Shown: piece after piece, positions 1-12,366 of the stretch
Layout of the letters: the number at the start of each line of letters is the position of its first letter
Position numbering within the stretch: the stretch's first letter is position 1
Origin: Takifugu bimaculatus
Taxonomy: Eukaryota > Chordata > Actinopteri > Tetraodontiformes > Tetraodontidae
Reading direction: 5' to 3'
Length of the DNA stretch: 64,000 nucleotides
NCBI GenBank assembly: GCA_004026145.2
Contig: CP034975.1
Coordinates: forward strand, 22,200,213 to 22,264,212
Program-made: the position numbers and the translations under genes
The notes under the pieces: generated by a model
The model's database searches: none
The model's input: only the letters and a program-made list of their open reading frames with translations
Told to the model about the DNA's origin: nothing

Positions 1-1906
1 CAAGGGGTTATTATTTGTTCAATAGATAGTCCAGGTTCCTCAGAGTTGTACAGTATGTTGAATGTTTTTACTCATATGTATATTTAGTAAGCAGTCAACA
101 CAAATTAATAATGATTGATGATTTTACGGCTGTTTCTCATGAGTCACTTTTTAAAATTCCTTTGCACCCTTTATCTAACAGAATTTTTCATTATTCCCAT
201 CCAGCACATCCTTATTCCACTTTCTGTTTTGGCCATGGGAAAATCTATACTGTAAAACCGGTTGGCACTGGTATCCACATGAAAACATGTTTGCAGATGG
301 GACTGTTTTTCTTCCCCAAGCTTCCTCTGTTCTTGTGTTTTCTAACACTATTCCCTTCCATAAATTATCTATTAAGCAGCAGATCTTTAGAATCATCTCT
401 GTATTGATAATTGAGACAAATTACTGTGGTCATTGCAGTATATAGTCCTGATTGCCTCCATCAGTTTACATTGGTTACGTTGCCAGTGTTTATTGATATG
501 AGATGGGCTCACTGCTAATCCTGACAAGTTGTGCAGGGCGGAGCAATGACCAGTATGGCTAATCAGACAATGTGATAATCCAAAGCATATAGGAGCAGAT
601 TGTATAATAATTTAATGAGGTTATATCTGATGACAGCTCAGACATTAATGCTGATTCCAAGAAGCCAACTCTGAGCTTATCTTTCTTTCCTTTGTTTGCA
701 GTTATTGTAGAAATCATTTTAGTTTTTCCCCAGATGTATTAATTAAACGACTACTCTACTGCTTTGTAGTTGACAGTGCCATTCCCATCTACCTCAGGAT
801 GTTTACCCGAATGGTAATTCCTTTCTGGGAATACTGGATGTGTGTCAGTTTTTTCTACAGATAGATGTGTCTACAAATGTGTGCTATTGATTTGATTGTG
901 TAGTGTATTGTACAAACACTCTGTGTAGTTAGCATATGTATGAGAGCATTGTCAGGCAGCAGATGAGAACCGAAGAGCGACACCAGAGTTCGGTTGAACA
1001 CAACTTTATTAACAGGAACCGAAGGCAGACAGGATATACCAGGGAACAGGCAAAACAGAGTCGTCAGAAACAGGCAGGGTCAGAACCAGGAAAACAGGCA
1101 GGCAGGAAAACGCTGGAGAGTCATGTGAAACACAGAGGACAATCTGGCAGGGAGGCAGTGTAGTGCAGGGAACTATAAGGGCTCTTAATTACTGATTTGC
1201 CACAGGTGCGCGGAGTGAGCGAGGACACAGGGACGGGATCACCCACAGCTGTGACAGAGCATATTATTCCACTGCTTGCTATTTAGAAGCAATAATGAAG
1301 CCAATAGGAAATCAGAGTGGGTGGTGTTACGCACGCACAATCGAAACGATCAGAAGCTGGTGAACAAAAGGTAGCAGCTTATGAAAACTGTTGATTTGTA
1401 ACCAGCTGCAGGTGTAACATCACCAGTGAACGCAGCACAAAAGTGAATCCACAATACCCCCTAGAGAGAGAGAAACAAGACAACAAAACACAAAATGCAC
1501 AAGTCAAGACAGGTGGCCTTGACCTAAGGAAGAGCATCGACGACTATTGTGGCACGTTTGTTGGCCTTTCAATAACTTTATCATTAAAATATGTGAAAAT
1601 ATTTCTTCTTTCTGGCTAGTGATGCATTTGGTTCTGGTTCTTGTTGCAAGGTTCTACAGCCTTTTTTTATCTGCTGGTTTTGTTTTCTGTCAAGCACTGA
1701 TATTGAAAGGTTATATAAGCCATTGATAAATACTGATTTGACAGATGTGCAATCTCCCACTTTGTCAGCCAAACATTGGTAGTGATTTAGCTGATCGAGC
1801 TTACCTTAACCTAAAAGAAATTATTTTTTAACTTTTTGCTATAAATCCAATGCTCATGTTCAGATGATATCAATAAAACTTCTGGAATGATTTCGCTCCA
1901 ATTTAG
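1..1906. other. Upstream intron of dynein gene
   Basis: No exon recognised. The preceding family segment (NTPRLVITPLTD) is not found here, so the upstream exon lies outside the window. The stretch holds a repeat-like block at about 930-1500; the rest is unremarkable AT-rich sequence. Confidence 0.6.
930..1500. repeat. Probable decayed interspersed repeat
   Basis: A locally G/C- and purine-rich block rich in repeated CAGG and ACAGGCAGG words, unlike its AT-rich flanks. It resembles repeat fragments common in fish genomes, but I cannot assign a class, and no terminal repeats are visible. A 75-codon open frame inside shows no recognisable domain. Confidence 0.4.
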
Positions 1907-2063
1907 ATGCTACATCACCCTGACCCAGTCCCTTCATCTGACCATGAGTGGCGCTCCTGCAGGCCCTGCTGGAACGGGAAAGACTGAGACGACTAAAGAT
2001 CTAGGCCGTGCTTTGGGCATCATGGTCTATGTATTTAACTGTTCTGAACAGATGGACTACAAG
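1907..2063 (+). CDS. dnah9: Dynein exon 1: AAA1 Walker A
   Basis: First exon in the window. The acceptor AG is at 1905-1906, so the Arg codon is split (phase 2 entry, one base here), then CYITLTQSLHLTMSGAP. The AAA1 P-loop GPAGTGKT is encoded at 1962-1985; this is the main ATP hydrolysis site of dynein. Donor GTGAGA follows NCSEQMDYK. An in-frame ATG at 1887 lies in the intron and is not a start. The preceding exon is upstream of the window. Confidence 0.93.
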
Positions 2064-2987
2064 GTGAGATTTACAGCCCATGCCCATCCTTTAGGTGCCT
2101 TTGCAGCATCCAGTAATATGTATGCATGTTCCTTTTCCTCTTTGACTTTGTCAGCGATATGCTGTGCATTTTTCATTAAAGTCATCAGTCTGACTTTAAA
2201 CTCTCCTCTTTTCATTTTTTTCTGCTTTCAGCTATCATTTGTCTGCTTCCCCAATGAAAGATGAAGTGATTAGCCAAAGTATGATCATTATTTCTATGCT
2301 AAACCCTGTCCTAAAAAACTTCCTATCGGATCTCGGCTTCTCACTTTACTGTGTGCTCATAAACACTTGTTTTTGCAGTACTAAAGGGAGCCTCAACATA
2401 ATCTTATCATTGGCTTCATTGCAGTATAGGTGCACCCCTGGCTATGTACCACGATGAAGTGTCTGAGAGAAGAGCAAGTACACTCCAGAAAGAACACCAA
2501 ACATGCACGCACACACCTACAGTGTTGAATTAATCCCACAGTCACCCTCAGTTTGCGCCAGAGAAAGTCTCCTTGCCCTGTAATTGGAGAGAAGCTAGAG
2601 GCTAGTCACCTGTACAATAAGTGCATCTTCAAAGTAATTAGTCATATTTATGCCTGGGCTTATCAGTGAGTCAATCAGCCATCACCCCCACAGAGGACTG
2701 ACCGTAAAGGGGGAGAAATGGTGAAAGCATTCTGGAAGACATCAACAATAACAGTAATGATAACTACGGTACCTGTGTTTTGTCAAGGCACTTTTTATGA
2801 TTTTAGAGGAAAATGTTTTTGTCCTCTTGTCCTTCTGTTCAGAACATTTCATGAGAAATAAGACTAAGACTCATGAATTAAGTAAACTAATAAATGAAAA
2901 ACACGCTCATGTATTTCTGAAGTGCCACGACCCATTTTTATTTTTTGGTATTTGATTATTTGTCTTTGTCTCTTTTTGTCCCACCAG
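2064..2987 (+). other. Dynein intron 1
   Basis: GT-AG intron of 924 bases between the Walker A and Walker B exons of AAA1. Nothing recognisable inside; small open frames show no homology. Confidence 0.85.
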
Positions 2988-3092
2988 TCCTGTGGTAACA
3001 TTTACAAAGGCCTTGCTCAGACAGGGGCATGGGGCTGCTTTGATGAGTTTAACAGGATCTCAGTGGAAGTGCTGTCTGTGGTGGCTGTGCAG
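2988..3092 (+). CDS. dnah9: Dynein exon 2: AAA1 Walker B
   Basis: 105 bases, 35 codons, phase 0 at both ends, bounded by CCACCAG and GTAAGG. It encodes SCGNIYKGLAQTGAWGCFDE and onward. The AAA1 Walker B motif CFDEFNR is at 3036-3056. The segment is nearly invariant among beta-class outer-arm dyneins. Confidence 0.95.
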
Positions 3093-4213
3093 GTAAGGAC
3101 CGGGCTCCTCTTCCTTCAAGTCAAGACTAAACAGCTCATTTATGCATAAATATATAATCAAAAATTACTAGTACCAGGAAAAAAAAATCTTATCCACTAG
3201 ATGGTAGTAAGTGCTTATTATCTGATAGAGTGAGCCACACCTAACTGTGGGCCACAATCCTCAAAGTGGAAGGAACCAAAAACTGCCCCAGTAACTTCAC
3301 GTGAATTATGCCATGGAGTTGTTCGATTTCAGGCAAGACTCCTGACCCTTCACACCCTATCCCAGCCAAGAGCTCGACAGTCCACAGAACTAAATGTGTA
3401 ACTCTGCCGAGTATGCTCAATCAGGGCTATTTTGTATTGTAAAGCTAATCAAAGCAATCATTATGTAAAGCATTATCAAAGCACAATATTATAAGACAAT
3501 GGTACAGTGTCAGGATGGATTTGATAGGGTCTGGTGATTCCCGTTCTTCTTAAATGAGTATGTTTATATGTAAATTGTGAAATAGTTTTATCCAGGTTTA
3601 ATTATGATTAAAAATAACACCAACAGAAGTAAACAGCCTTATCATCACTAATTGTATGCTTCACATCACCTCTGCTCTGAGACTAATCCACCATGGCTGT
3701 ATATTTGCATTGTACTAAGGGATGTAATTGGACATTCACTGACCTCATTCACGAATCAAAAATTTCTCATTTATTGGTTGTCTTCAGAGCTAGCCATGAT
3801 GCTAGCCTCTTTCTGCATTAATAGCAGCAATTCTGACAGACTTCACAGGAGGTTGTAACAAGATTTATTATAACAACTAGGTTGACATATATTTTAGCTG
3901 CATTTTATTATATTAGATGTACTCCCATCAGGTCCTGTGACCTCTTTTTTTTCTCTTGTTGCATTTTGGTCCGACACACATCATCAGATCTCAAAATGCA
4001 AACAGATATATATCTACAAAATCGGCTGTAATACATTCCGTCTGCTTTAACATGTTTGCAGACAGAGGTCTCAGCTGACTGCCAATTACTTGGATTATCT
4101 TTGTTAGTCTTCAGTTTGACATTGAATACTTTTTCCTTTTTTCTATGCCAAACTGATATGACAGAACAATGTCATAGTGTATTTTTTAACCAGTACATGC
4201 TTCCTGTATGTGG
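3093..4213 (+). other. Start of dynein intron 2
   Basis: AT-rich intron sequence; nothing recognised before the Tc1 remnant begins. Confidence 0.6.
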
Positions 4214-5830
4214 AACTTGTGTTCAAAATAATAACACTCTGCGTAAAAAAGTTAATTAAACTCAAAATATTTATAAAAGGTTTTGAATTCATATATGAAA
4301 ATACATCAAAAACAGTGCTCCTTGTATTCCAAATTAAGAAAAATGATAAGGCTTATAATTTTACAGACATTAAAAAAGCTGGCTGTTCGAAATAATAGCA
4401 CTGTATCCATTTTTAATTATGAAGTTAAATAATTACTGTGTAAACAGAACATGCTTGATTTAGCTAATTTATAAATCACTGAAATAACATTCCACAATTA
4501 ATTTTGTTTTGTTTCAGAAGCAACATTTTTGATTATCCCGCACATTTTCTTTTGGTTTGAGGTCTGGGGACTGGGCTAGCCACTCCATAATATTAATCCT
4601 GTTGGTGGAGAACCAACATGTTGCTCAATTACTAGTGTGTTTGAGGTCTTGTTGAACACCCATTAAAAAGGCATTTCCTCTTTGGAATAATGCAGCATGA
4701 CCCTTCAACTATTTTTATGTAGTTTCACGACTATAAGGCACACCTAAAACACTCAGATTTTCTCAAAAATCGACGGTGCGCCTTATAATATGGTGCGCCT
4801 TGTGTGTGGACTGAGTTCCGAAATCTGCTGTGCGCCTTTGGTGGGTGCACTACGGTAAACGCTCCGCCAATTGATTAGTGGCACACCTACGCATAAGGAT
4901 CCCCTAAAATGGTGCCGGTCAAGCGAGACGCGTATGAATGAGGCTTACTTTAAACTGCAGGCCATCGAATATGCGGCTGAAAATGGCAATCGAGCAATCT
5001 TAGTGTTTTCGTTTTATGAGGAGGCGGAATCTCTCCATACGCGCAAGGACAACTGTTGCGCAGCGACTACCAGGAGAGGGTGGCCATCTTCCGCAGCCTA
5101 CTGCCGCAACAAGATAACCGCACCCAGCCACATCACCAACATGGATGAGATCCCTCTGACTTTTAACATCCCTTTGACCCACAAAGTGGAGAAAAATGGA
5201 CCAGCACAGTGGCAATACGCACAATGGTGCACGAGAAGTGGTCGTTCACCGTGGTTCTCGGCTGCCACGGAAACGGACAGAGCTCTGGATGACGGAAGGC
5301 GAACACTCCTTCACAAAGACTATGAGGCAGCGGCGGGCAAGTTATGCCACCAAGTTATGCAAGTTATGTGGGTGGATTGTAGACGCATGGGCTATGATAC
5401 CGTCTTCATGTATTGTAAGAGCTTTCACAAAATCGACGCTGAACCGGAACTGGTCAGTGAGTCCGATTCAGATGATTAAGAAGAGGAATTCGGGATGTTG
5501 GACATTGAAATAGTGCAGCTGTTTAATTCAGATACAGAAGATGAAAACTTTGATGGTTTTGTGGCGGAAGAATGAATATTTTGTTCAATAAATGTGTCGA
5601 AACTCACTGTTTTACTTCCATTGTCATTTTTTACTGTATGTTTCAGCATGCGCCTAATAATACGGTGCGCCTTATGTATGTTTTAAATACAGAAATAGCA
5701 CCCATGACTGAGACTGCGCCTTTTAATACAGTGCACCTTATGGTCATGAAAATACGGTATTCAAATTGATCCCTGATCAGAAAAAGGCATGGCCAATTAA
5801 ATCTCCACAGGCCAGCACAAAAAAATATAT
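4214..5830 (-). mobile_element. Tc1-like transposon remnant (IR/DR type), interrupted
   Basis: The left end carries TGTTCAAAATAATAACACTC (4219) and a second similar copy CTGTTCGAAATAATAGCACTG at about 4383. That is the spacing (about 164 bases) expected of IR/DR-type Tc1 ends. Sequence at 4545-4720 resembles the antisense of a Tc1 transposase core. A Tigger-like element splits it at a TA, after which Tc1-like sequence resumes at 5760 and fades by about 5830. Only a fragment remains. Confidence 0.6.
4722..5757 (+). mobile_element. Tigger/pogo-like deletion element, copy A
   Basis: About 1.04 kb, flanked by TA dinucleotides (4720-4721, 5758-5759), inserted in the Tc1 remnant. Its ends are inverted and related to CCGTATTTTCACGACTATAA; the left tip has lost several bases. 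Inside are fragments of a pogo-family DDE transposase in changing frames: NMDEIPLTFNIPLT (first catalytic Asp, about 5138), VVLGCHGNGQ, then, after an internal deletion, a C-terminal piece (WMTEGEHSFTKT). The second and third catalytic residues are missing, so it is non-autonomous. Near-identical to copy B. Confidence 0.8.
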
Positions 5831-5839
5831 AACCTTAAG

Positions 5840-7720
5840 GATAAAGACCTTTAATTTTATTTAAGAGAGCACAGCGCTAGTTTTCCTATTAACCAATGAA
5901 ACTTTTGGCCTGTGTGTATCGACATTGGGGCTTTTTTCCAATAAAAACACAATTCCAAAGGTAACACATTTACCAGTGCAGTAAAATGTTTCTGTACCTC
6001 CACCCTTAGTGGATATTAAATATTTAAAAAAAAATAAAATGTTCCCTGTCATTTTTCTTAATGCTCAGTTAAACATGTGCTCTGGGCCATCCAAACCTCT
6101 GTTTTCAGTCTAAGGAAAATTCAGCCAAACATTGTGTTGTTCAGCTGAGCTAGCTTTCCTGCCATCTTGCATTCTGTTACCCCAGATCAGTCTCCTCTCT
6201 CTTGTTTAAGCCCCTCTGGTAGATTACATTGATAAATGTATTCACAAACAACACTGTACACAGCACAATGTGAACAGCAATACTGATACTGAGTGATGAT
6301 AATGGAGAATTCATCACTAAACCTAACCTGACTTGTCGGCCCCTTCCTTTTGTCTCTTTTAAGCAACAATAAAAGTCAAGCAGTCATCTTCATTTAGCTG
6401 CAGATGTCTGGAGTGCTTAGAAAATCTTGAAGGGCCAAAAGCATGAAAGGGTGCTGGTGTGCTGAATAATAAATCACAGGAGCTGCTACATTGAGAAGTA
6501 GACCTTGCAATCAGAGAAGCATCACTATGCTTCAGTGGAGACATTCCTCGCTAAAGTGCACACCCAATTCATCCTCTGACAGAGTGACCACCTAGCATAT
6601 ACCTTGCTGACATACTCAGCCTCCAATAGGGTTCACTTGCACACCTGTGTGGTCGCTGGTTCAACATCAAATAGTTTGGAACCTCACAGAAGGCTGTCAG
6701 ACACAAACACACATCTGATACAGTTAAACACAAAGATTGAACATGTGACCCTCATCACCCAAAAAAGTTCAATTCATACAAGTAGAGCTGCAATGTGTTG
6801 TGGAGAAACAAAAGGCTTGTGAATGGGAAACAAGGTCAAAAGTAAAGGTTAAATGACAGCAAAGCTCACAATACAATGTTCAGAGCATGGGTATGGACCA
6901 CAATGATATTGTGATAGATCAATAATCAATATAAAACTTAAAACTGTTTGAGACATTTAACATTACCTTAGACATATGACAGTTTTATGATTGCTTTGCA
7001 AAAGTGTGGGACTCATGTGCTTTTTATTCTAAAATGTTGCCATTTTTAATTAATTTGACAAGCAATCTCAGTGCTGTGTCTTTTATTTTATAAATGTAAG
7101 ACAAACAAAATAAAAATACTGACACCTCTTGGATTACAGTGGTGGGCTTCTGTTGTTCTACACATAAACTCCAAAGTGCTGATGATGTTGTGATCACAAA
7201 TTTGGTTCCTTTTTCTTATTCTTTATTTTCCTGTTGTAATTTATGTTTTTGTGTTTAGTGACCGCTGTGCCCTGTTTGTATGAGTGAGCGATGTTTGGTT
7301 GAATACTCATCCGTGAATAGATGTTCTTTGCTCCAGCTGTTGGCTGACTACATTCTTTTAGCACATGCATGTTTGATTCAGAAAATCCTGTTTAGCCTAT
7401 AAAATGTTTTATATATATATTTTTAGTCACCCTTGCACACTTAAAATAAATATGTCCAGCTAAGCATTCCCCTAGTTGCAAGTAAATTAACAATATGAGA
7501 GCATTTGTCTCGGCATCCATTTTAACATGTTAGCAATGCAACTCAAAGGATGTGTGAAAATAAGTAAACTATTTTGTAAGTATCACACATTGTGCTTTTT
7601 TGTGGAAATAACTACAACATGGCATTACGTTTTTTAACTCTGTTACTTCTTTGTTTTGGATATTTTCTCTTTTGCCATAGTTCCACAACTTTTAGTATAA
7701 AACCTTTCTTTAATATGCAG
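5840..7720 (+). other. Remainder of dynein intron 2
   Basis: AT-rich intron sequence with no recognised gene or complete repeat. Short open frames on both strands have no recognisable domain. Confidence 0.6.
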
Positions 7721-7878
7721 GTCAAAAGCATCCAGGATGCTATTCGAGATAAGAAGAAGAGGTTTAACTTCTTAGGAGAGGATGTAAATCTCTGCCCTTC
7801 TGTTGGCATCTTCATCACGATGAATCCAGGTTATGCCGGTAGGACTGAGCTTCCTGAGAACCTCAAGGCTCTGTTCAG
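7721..7878 (+). CDS. dnah9: Dynein exon 3: AAA1 sensor I region
   Basis: Starts after TAATATGCAG and ends before GTATTT; 52 codons plus two bases (AG of a split Arg). It begins VKSIQDAIRDKKKRF and ends with the strongly conserved FITMNPGYAGRTELPENLK, which carries the AAA1 sensor I region. An upstream ATG extends this frame into the intron but has no homology. Confidence 0.95.
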
Positions 7879-7962
7879 GTATTTCTCCAAATTGGTTCTA
7901 CCCCTTTGATCCTAAGAAAACGGTATTCCACTGAGCTCTGCCCTTAATGCCATCTCCCACAG

Positions 7963-8101
7963 ACCATGTGCCATGGTGGTGCCAGACTTTGAGCTGATAT
8001 GTGAAATAATGCTGGTGGCTGAAGGCTTCATTAATGCTCGGGCCCTTGCAAGAAAGTTCATCACGCTTTACCTTCTGTGTAAGGAGCTGTTGTCCAAACA
8101 G
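7963..8101 (+). CDS. dnah9: Dynein exon 4: AAA1 small domain
   Basis: Separated from exon 3 by a mini-intron of 84 bases. The first base completes the split Arg codon (R, then PCAMVVPDFELICEIML). It encodes the end of the AAA1 large domain and the start of its small domain, ending in LCKELLSKQ before GTACTG. Confidence 0.94.
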
Positions 8102-8509
8102 GTACTGCCAGTGTCCTTTGACAGTGTACACAGACCAAATTAAGTGCTATACCACATTATTTCCCTTTTCAAGTGTCTCTTTATAATTATACTTTCAGAT
8201 GCTTTAAATTATGCAGCATTCCTTCACAAAAGAGCCAAACTAAGTGGCATTAGCACATATTGACAATTGTTTGAAATAAAAGAAGTACCAGTTAAACCCC
8301 TATTGTTCTGAGGAACAAAATTCATTCAGAATTATGCAAATAATAATAAATGTGACATACCAACATCCTTCAGACTACATGAGCCAAGCTCAGCTGCAGA
8401 GGACTGTGGGTACTTTAGCATGCTGACTGCATATTGGTTGTCCTTGAAAATACTTCACGGTACAGCATCCAGGTCATGTATGACATGGCTATACATATTA
8501 AGGTGTTTA

Positions 8510-10060
8510 CAATGTGCTAAAATTAGAGGAACACTTTTTAATCAGAGTATAGCGACCTATCAGTCAAACTTCTGGGATATTGATCTGGTCAGTTAAGTAG
8601 CATATGGGGTTGTTAATTCGTTTCTGCTGCTTTGTTGTTAATGAAATCAACACCAGGAGCATCAGGGGCAACAATGAGATGGCCCCCAAAACAGGAATGG
8701 CTTTCCAGGTTGAGGCCACTGATACTTTTTTTCCCCCCTCCATCTCTTTTGGCTAATTTCTTACTGACTTTCTACTGCTGTAGTTATTCATTTGGCTTAG
8801 ATCAACATCTCTGTTGATAGCATGGTGTGGTACCTGGACGCTACAGAGGTTGCACAAGTAGTCCAACTCGGCCAGTATGGCACATCAATATGTGCCGTTG
8901 CAAGAAGATTTGCTGTGTCTCCCAGCACAGTCTCATGAGCATGGAGGAGATTCCAGGAGACAGGTAGTTACTCCAGGAGAGTTGGACAGGGCCGTAGAAG
9001 GTCCTTAAACCCTTAGCAGGATCGGTATGTGCTCCTTTGTGCAAGGAGGAACAGGATGAGCACTGCCAGAGCCCTACAAAATGACCTCTAGCAAGCCACT
9101 GGCATGAATGTTTCTGACCAAACGATCAGAAACAGGCTCCATGAGGGTGGCCTGGGGGCCCGACATCCTGTAGTGGGCCCTGTGCTCCCTGCCCAGCACC
9201 GTCGAGCTTGATTGGCATTTGCCATAGACCACCAGAATTGGCAACTACACCACTGGCGCTCTGTGCTCTTTACCGATGAGAGCAGGTTCAACCTGAGCAC
9301 ATGCGACAGATGTGAAAGGGTCTGGAGATGCCGTGGAGAACGTTATGCTGCCTGCAACATCATCCAGCATGACCGGTTTGGTGATGGGTCAGTGATGGTC
9401 TGGGAAAGCATATCCCTGGAAGGATGCACAGACCTCTACATGTTAGATAATGACACCCTGACTGCTATTAGGTATTAGGATGAAATCCTTGGACCCATTG
9501 TCAGAACCTACGCTGGTGCAGTGGGACCTGGGTTCCTCCTAGTCCACGACAATGCCCGACCTCATGTGGCTAGAGTATGCAGGTAGTTCCTTCAGGATGA
9601 AGGAATTGATACCATTGACTGCCCCCCATGTTCACCTGACCTAAACCCAATAGAACACCTCTCGGACATTATGTTTAGGTCCATCCGGTGCCGCCAGGTT
9701 GATCCTCAGACTGTCCAGGAACTCAGTGATGGCCTGGTCCAGATCTGGGAGGAGATCCCCCAGGACACCATTCGTCATCTCATTAGGAGCATGCCCCGAC
9801 GTTGTCAGGCATGCGTACAAGTTCGTGGGGGCCACACAAACTACTGAGAATCATTTTGAGTTGCTACAATGACATTTTGGCAAAATGGACCAGTCTGCTG
9901 CATCATTTTTTCACTTTCATTTTTGGGGTGTCTTTGATTTTCCCCCCTCTATAGGGTGATCATTTTCATTTCTATCAGAAGGAAAGATATTCAAGATCAC
10001 TTTCCCCCTGTTTAGATCTGATGTGTTTTCGAAGTGTTCCTCTAATTTTTTTGAGCAATG
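8510..10060 (+). mobile_element. Dead Tc1/mariner element, abutting exon 5
   Basis: About 1.55 kb with related inverted ends: the left end contains AAATTAGAGGAACACTT and the right end its complement, with a target TA at 8508-8509. It fills most of intron 4. A full-length but nonsense-ridden transposase lies inside. The right end stops 21 bases before exon 5, so the branch-point region of that acceptor lies partly in transposon sequence. Confidence 0.85.
8822..9847 (+). pseudogene. Tc1/mariner transposase pseudogene
   Basis: One frame of 342 codons (stop included) reads throughout as a Tc1-type transposase, ending GGHTNY. It shows FTDESRF (first Asp), HDNARPH (second Asp) and SPDLNPIEH (third, Glu) with normal spacing. 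I count six in-frame premature stops, among them after PSTVS, after SLNP, after IRY (9476) and after VCR. No frameshift is evident. Decay by point mutation only; no product expected. Confidence 0.85.
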
Positions 10061-10081
10061 TGTTTCTCCACTTTTCCAAAG

Positions 10082-10369
10082 GATCACTATGACTGGGGCC
10101 TCCGAGCAATCAAATCAGTCTTGGTTGTAGCTGGCTCTCTGAAGAGAGAAGACCCTGACCGAGAAGAGGATCAAGTGCTGATGCGAGCTCTTAGAGACTT
10201 CAATATCCCTAAAATTATTACTGATGATATGCCTGTGTTTATGGGACTCATTGGTGATTTGTTCCCTGCTTTGGATGTGGCCAGGAAGAGAGATCAGGAG
10301 TTTGAGAAGCATGTGAGGGAATCCATTCTAGAACTGAAGTTACAGGCTGAAGACAACTTTGTACTCAAG
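10082..10369 (+). CDS. dnah9: Dynein exon 5: AAA1/AAA2 junction
   Basis: 288 bases, 96 codons, phase 0 at both ends; longest exon here. It begins DHYDWGLRAIKSVLVVAGSL and includes DMPVFMGLIGDLFPALDV, then a helical stretch ending in NFVLK. The acceptor is a weak CCAAAG, and a dead Tc1 transposon ends only 21 bases before it. Confidence 0.95.
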
Positions 10370-12240
10370 GTGAGCATGACTCCACGGTTATCTCAGGACC
10401 CTACATCAATTTAGCACAGGAACAACTTGTATTTAATCTTTTAAATACAACTATCAGTTGTTGCTAAGTAAACAGGTAAAATAAAGGTACAAATCATATG
10501 TGGTCTTTTAGAGCAGCTGCTCTTGTCTTATTCTGTTGTCAGATACTTGGAGACTAAACAACAACAAGCTGGATTCAAAGTCATTTGCTTTCAGGGACTG
10601 CTCTGTAGAGGGCAAATAAAGGCAGATAGAACAACCTGACCTACTTTTGTCAGATTTTCGTAGCTTGGCGATCTTTCAGAGTTTCACAAGCTGTGTTTTT
10701 TTTGGATTTAGTGCGCATTGTGTTTCTCAGGACAAAGGTGGTCAAGCTGTTTGACAGACTGTTTACCTTGGAGTTGACTCTGGGCAGAAGAAAAAGTGAT
10801 AAGGAAAGGGAAACATCTCTATTCATGTTGCATCTTGGACATTTCCATTCATGCCTCGACCAGCTGGTATCAGTGTCGCATTAATGACTCATTAGGGCAT
10901 TAGCTATACTGTAGGTGTCAGTAGATGGATGGGTGATTAGTAAAAAAACACATGAAGTATGTAGAAGTAAAAATAAAGGCTACAATTATGTTCCAACAAA
11001 TTTCATTCTTCAGCACGCAAAATTCCACAGAATTAGTTCCACCCTGAGTACTTTTTTCAGGAATGGTTTGGGTTCAAGAACATTTTTTCCACAGGTAATT
11101 ATAATTACCCTGGTAAATCAAAATTCCTTTTTAATAACTGATTCAACTTTTTACTCCCAAAGTAGTTTTTCTTTTAAACAAACATTTTGGTTGAATTTTG
11201 AAAAATTAGAATGATCCAATACCAACTCTTTTGTTGGATTGACTTAACAGCCTTATTTTTAAGAGTGTGGACTGAGACAAACAAAATCACAAGTCACCAA
11301 GAAATCCCAAAATGGAGCTTTCATCTTCAGTAGTTTCAACAGCTATTACAGCTGTAGTGCTTTCATTTAGATTTATCTTGTTTTTTTCTAAAAGTTATTT
11401 ACCTCATGTCATAATGTTCTGGGGGAAATACACATTAGTGTCACACAAGTCTACAGCATCTGGATGAATTGGCCAAATATTGCTGAAAACCAACATTTCG
11501 CGGCAATAAGAGTTCAGGTGCCCGAGTTGCTGACCTAATTTCAGCCATTACATTAGAAATAGAAATAGAAACATGCGGTTACATGCACAAACACACACAT
11601 GCACACATAAGTCAATAAATGTCAGAGACAGATGAACACAGGACCAAGGGAAATAAGTGCAATCTGCCTCAGGTCAAACAGACAGGGGAAACACATAACA
11701 CTCCATCAATGAAAGCTGGCTCCACACCATGCCACTTAACCCTGACATCACGCTAGTGAAAATAAACAAAGAGGAGGGAAAAACACTGTGAAACAGACAG
11801 AATGGGAGAGTGGTCAATAACAACCATCCACCCCAGAGCCTGAACTTTTACTTTCATTGTTTGTGCGGAGACCTTTTGATTTTAGATGGCATGGGTGGGT
11901 GTGCGGTGGCAGTGAGAGCTTGCATACCTTTAACTTAAGCGTGTGCCAGCATCAGGCTCGCCTACACCAAAGCAGAATTCAGCTTGGGCTGTTGAGAGCC
12001 AGAGTGAGCCTGCCCTCTGGCTGAATGGAGACCTGCAAGGAGCCTGGTCGATGGCATCGATTGAGCACACATATGTATGTTTGAAAGGAAACAGGGAGAA
12101 AATCTCTCATTCAGCTGTCACCTCACAAACCTGTATTGTCTGCAAGGACTTTTTACGTGTCAACTTACATTTTTGCACTTTTAAGGTGATGGCAATGTAA
12201 TAAATGACACATTTAGCTTAGGTTTGGCAAGAGTTTTAGG
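10370..12240 (+). other. First part of dynein intron 5
   Basis: AT-rich, no recognised gene or repeat family. Open frames at 10915-11214 and 11943-12200 have no domain I recognise. Confidence 0.6.
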
Positions 12241-12364
12241 AACTTTTAGATTCAGGTTCCTTTATTTGTCCCACAATGGGGAAATATACAGCGCAACAGC
12301 AGCAAAAACAAGTAGAGAAAAAAAATGGAAATAAGAATAGAAAATATATAAAAAAGAATACATA
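12241..12364 (-). repeat. LINE 3'-tail fragment (probable)
   Basis: The stretch CCTTTATTTGTCCCACAATG and the following GGGGAAAT block resemble the 3' end of a common fish LINE in antisense. Tigger copy B appears inserted at its edge. Short and decayed; class not certain. Confidence 0.45.
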
Positions 12365-12366
12365 TA

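Noticed and set aside
111..407. 98-codon frame near the window start
   Set aside because: No recognisable domain, low-complexity hydrophobic composition, inside an intron.
1887..2264. ATG at 1887 as a gene start
   Set aside because: The residues before RCYITLTQ do not match the family and an intron acceptor lies at 1905-1906; the protein is known to extend far upstream.
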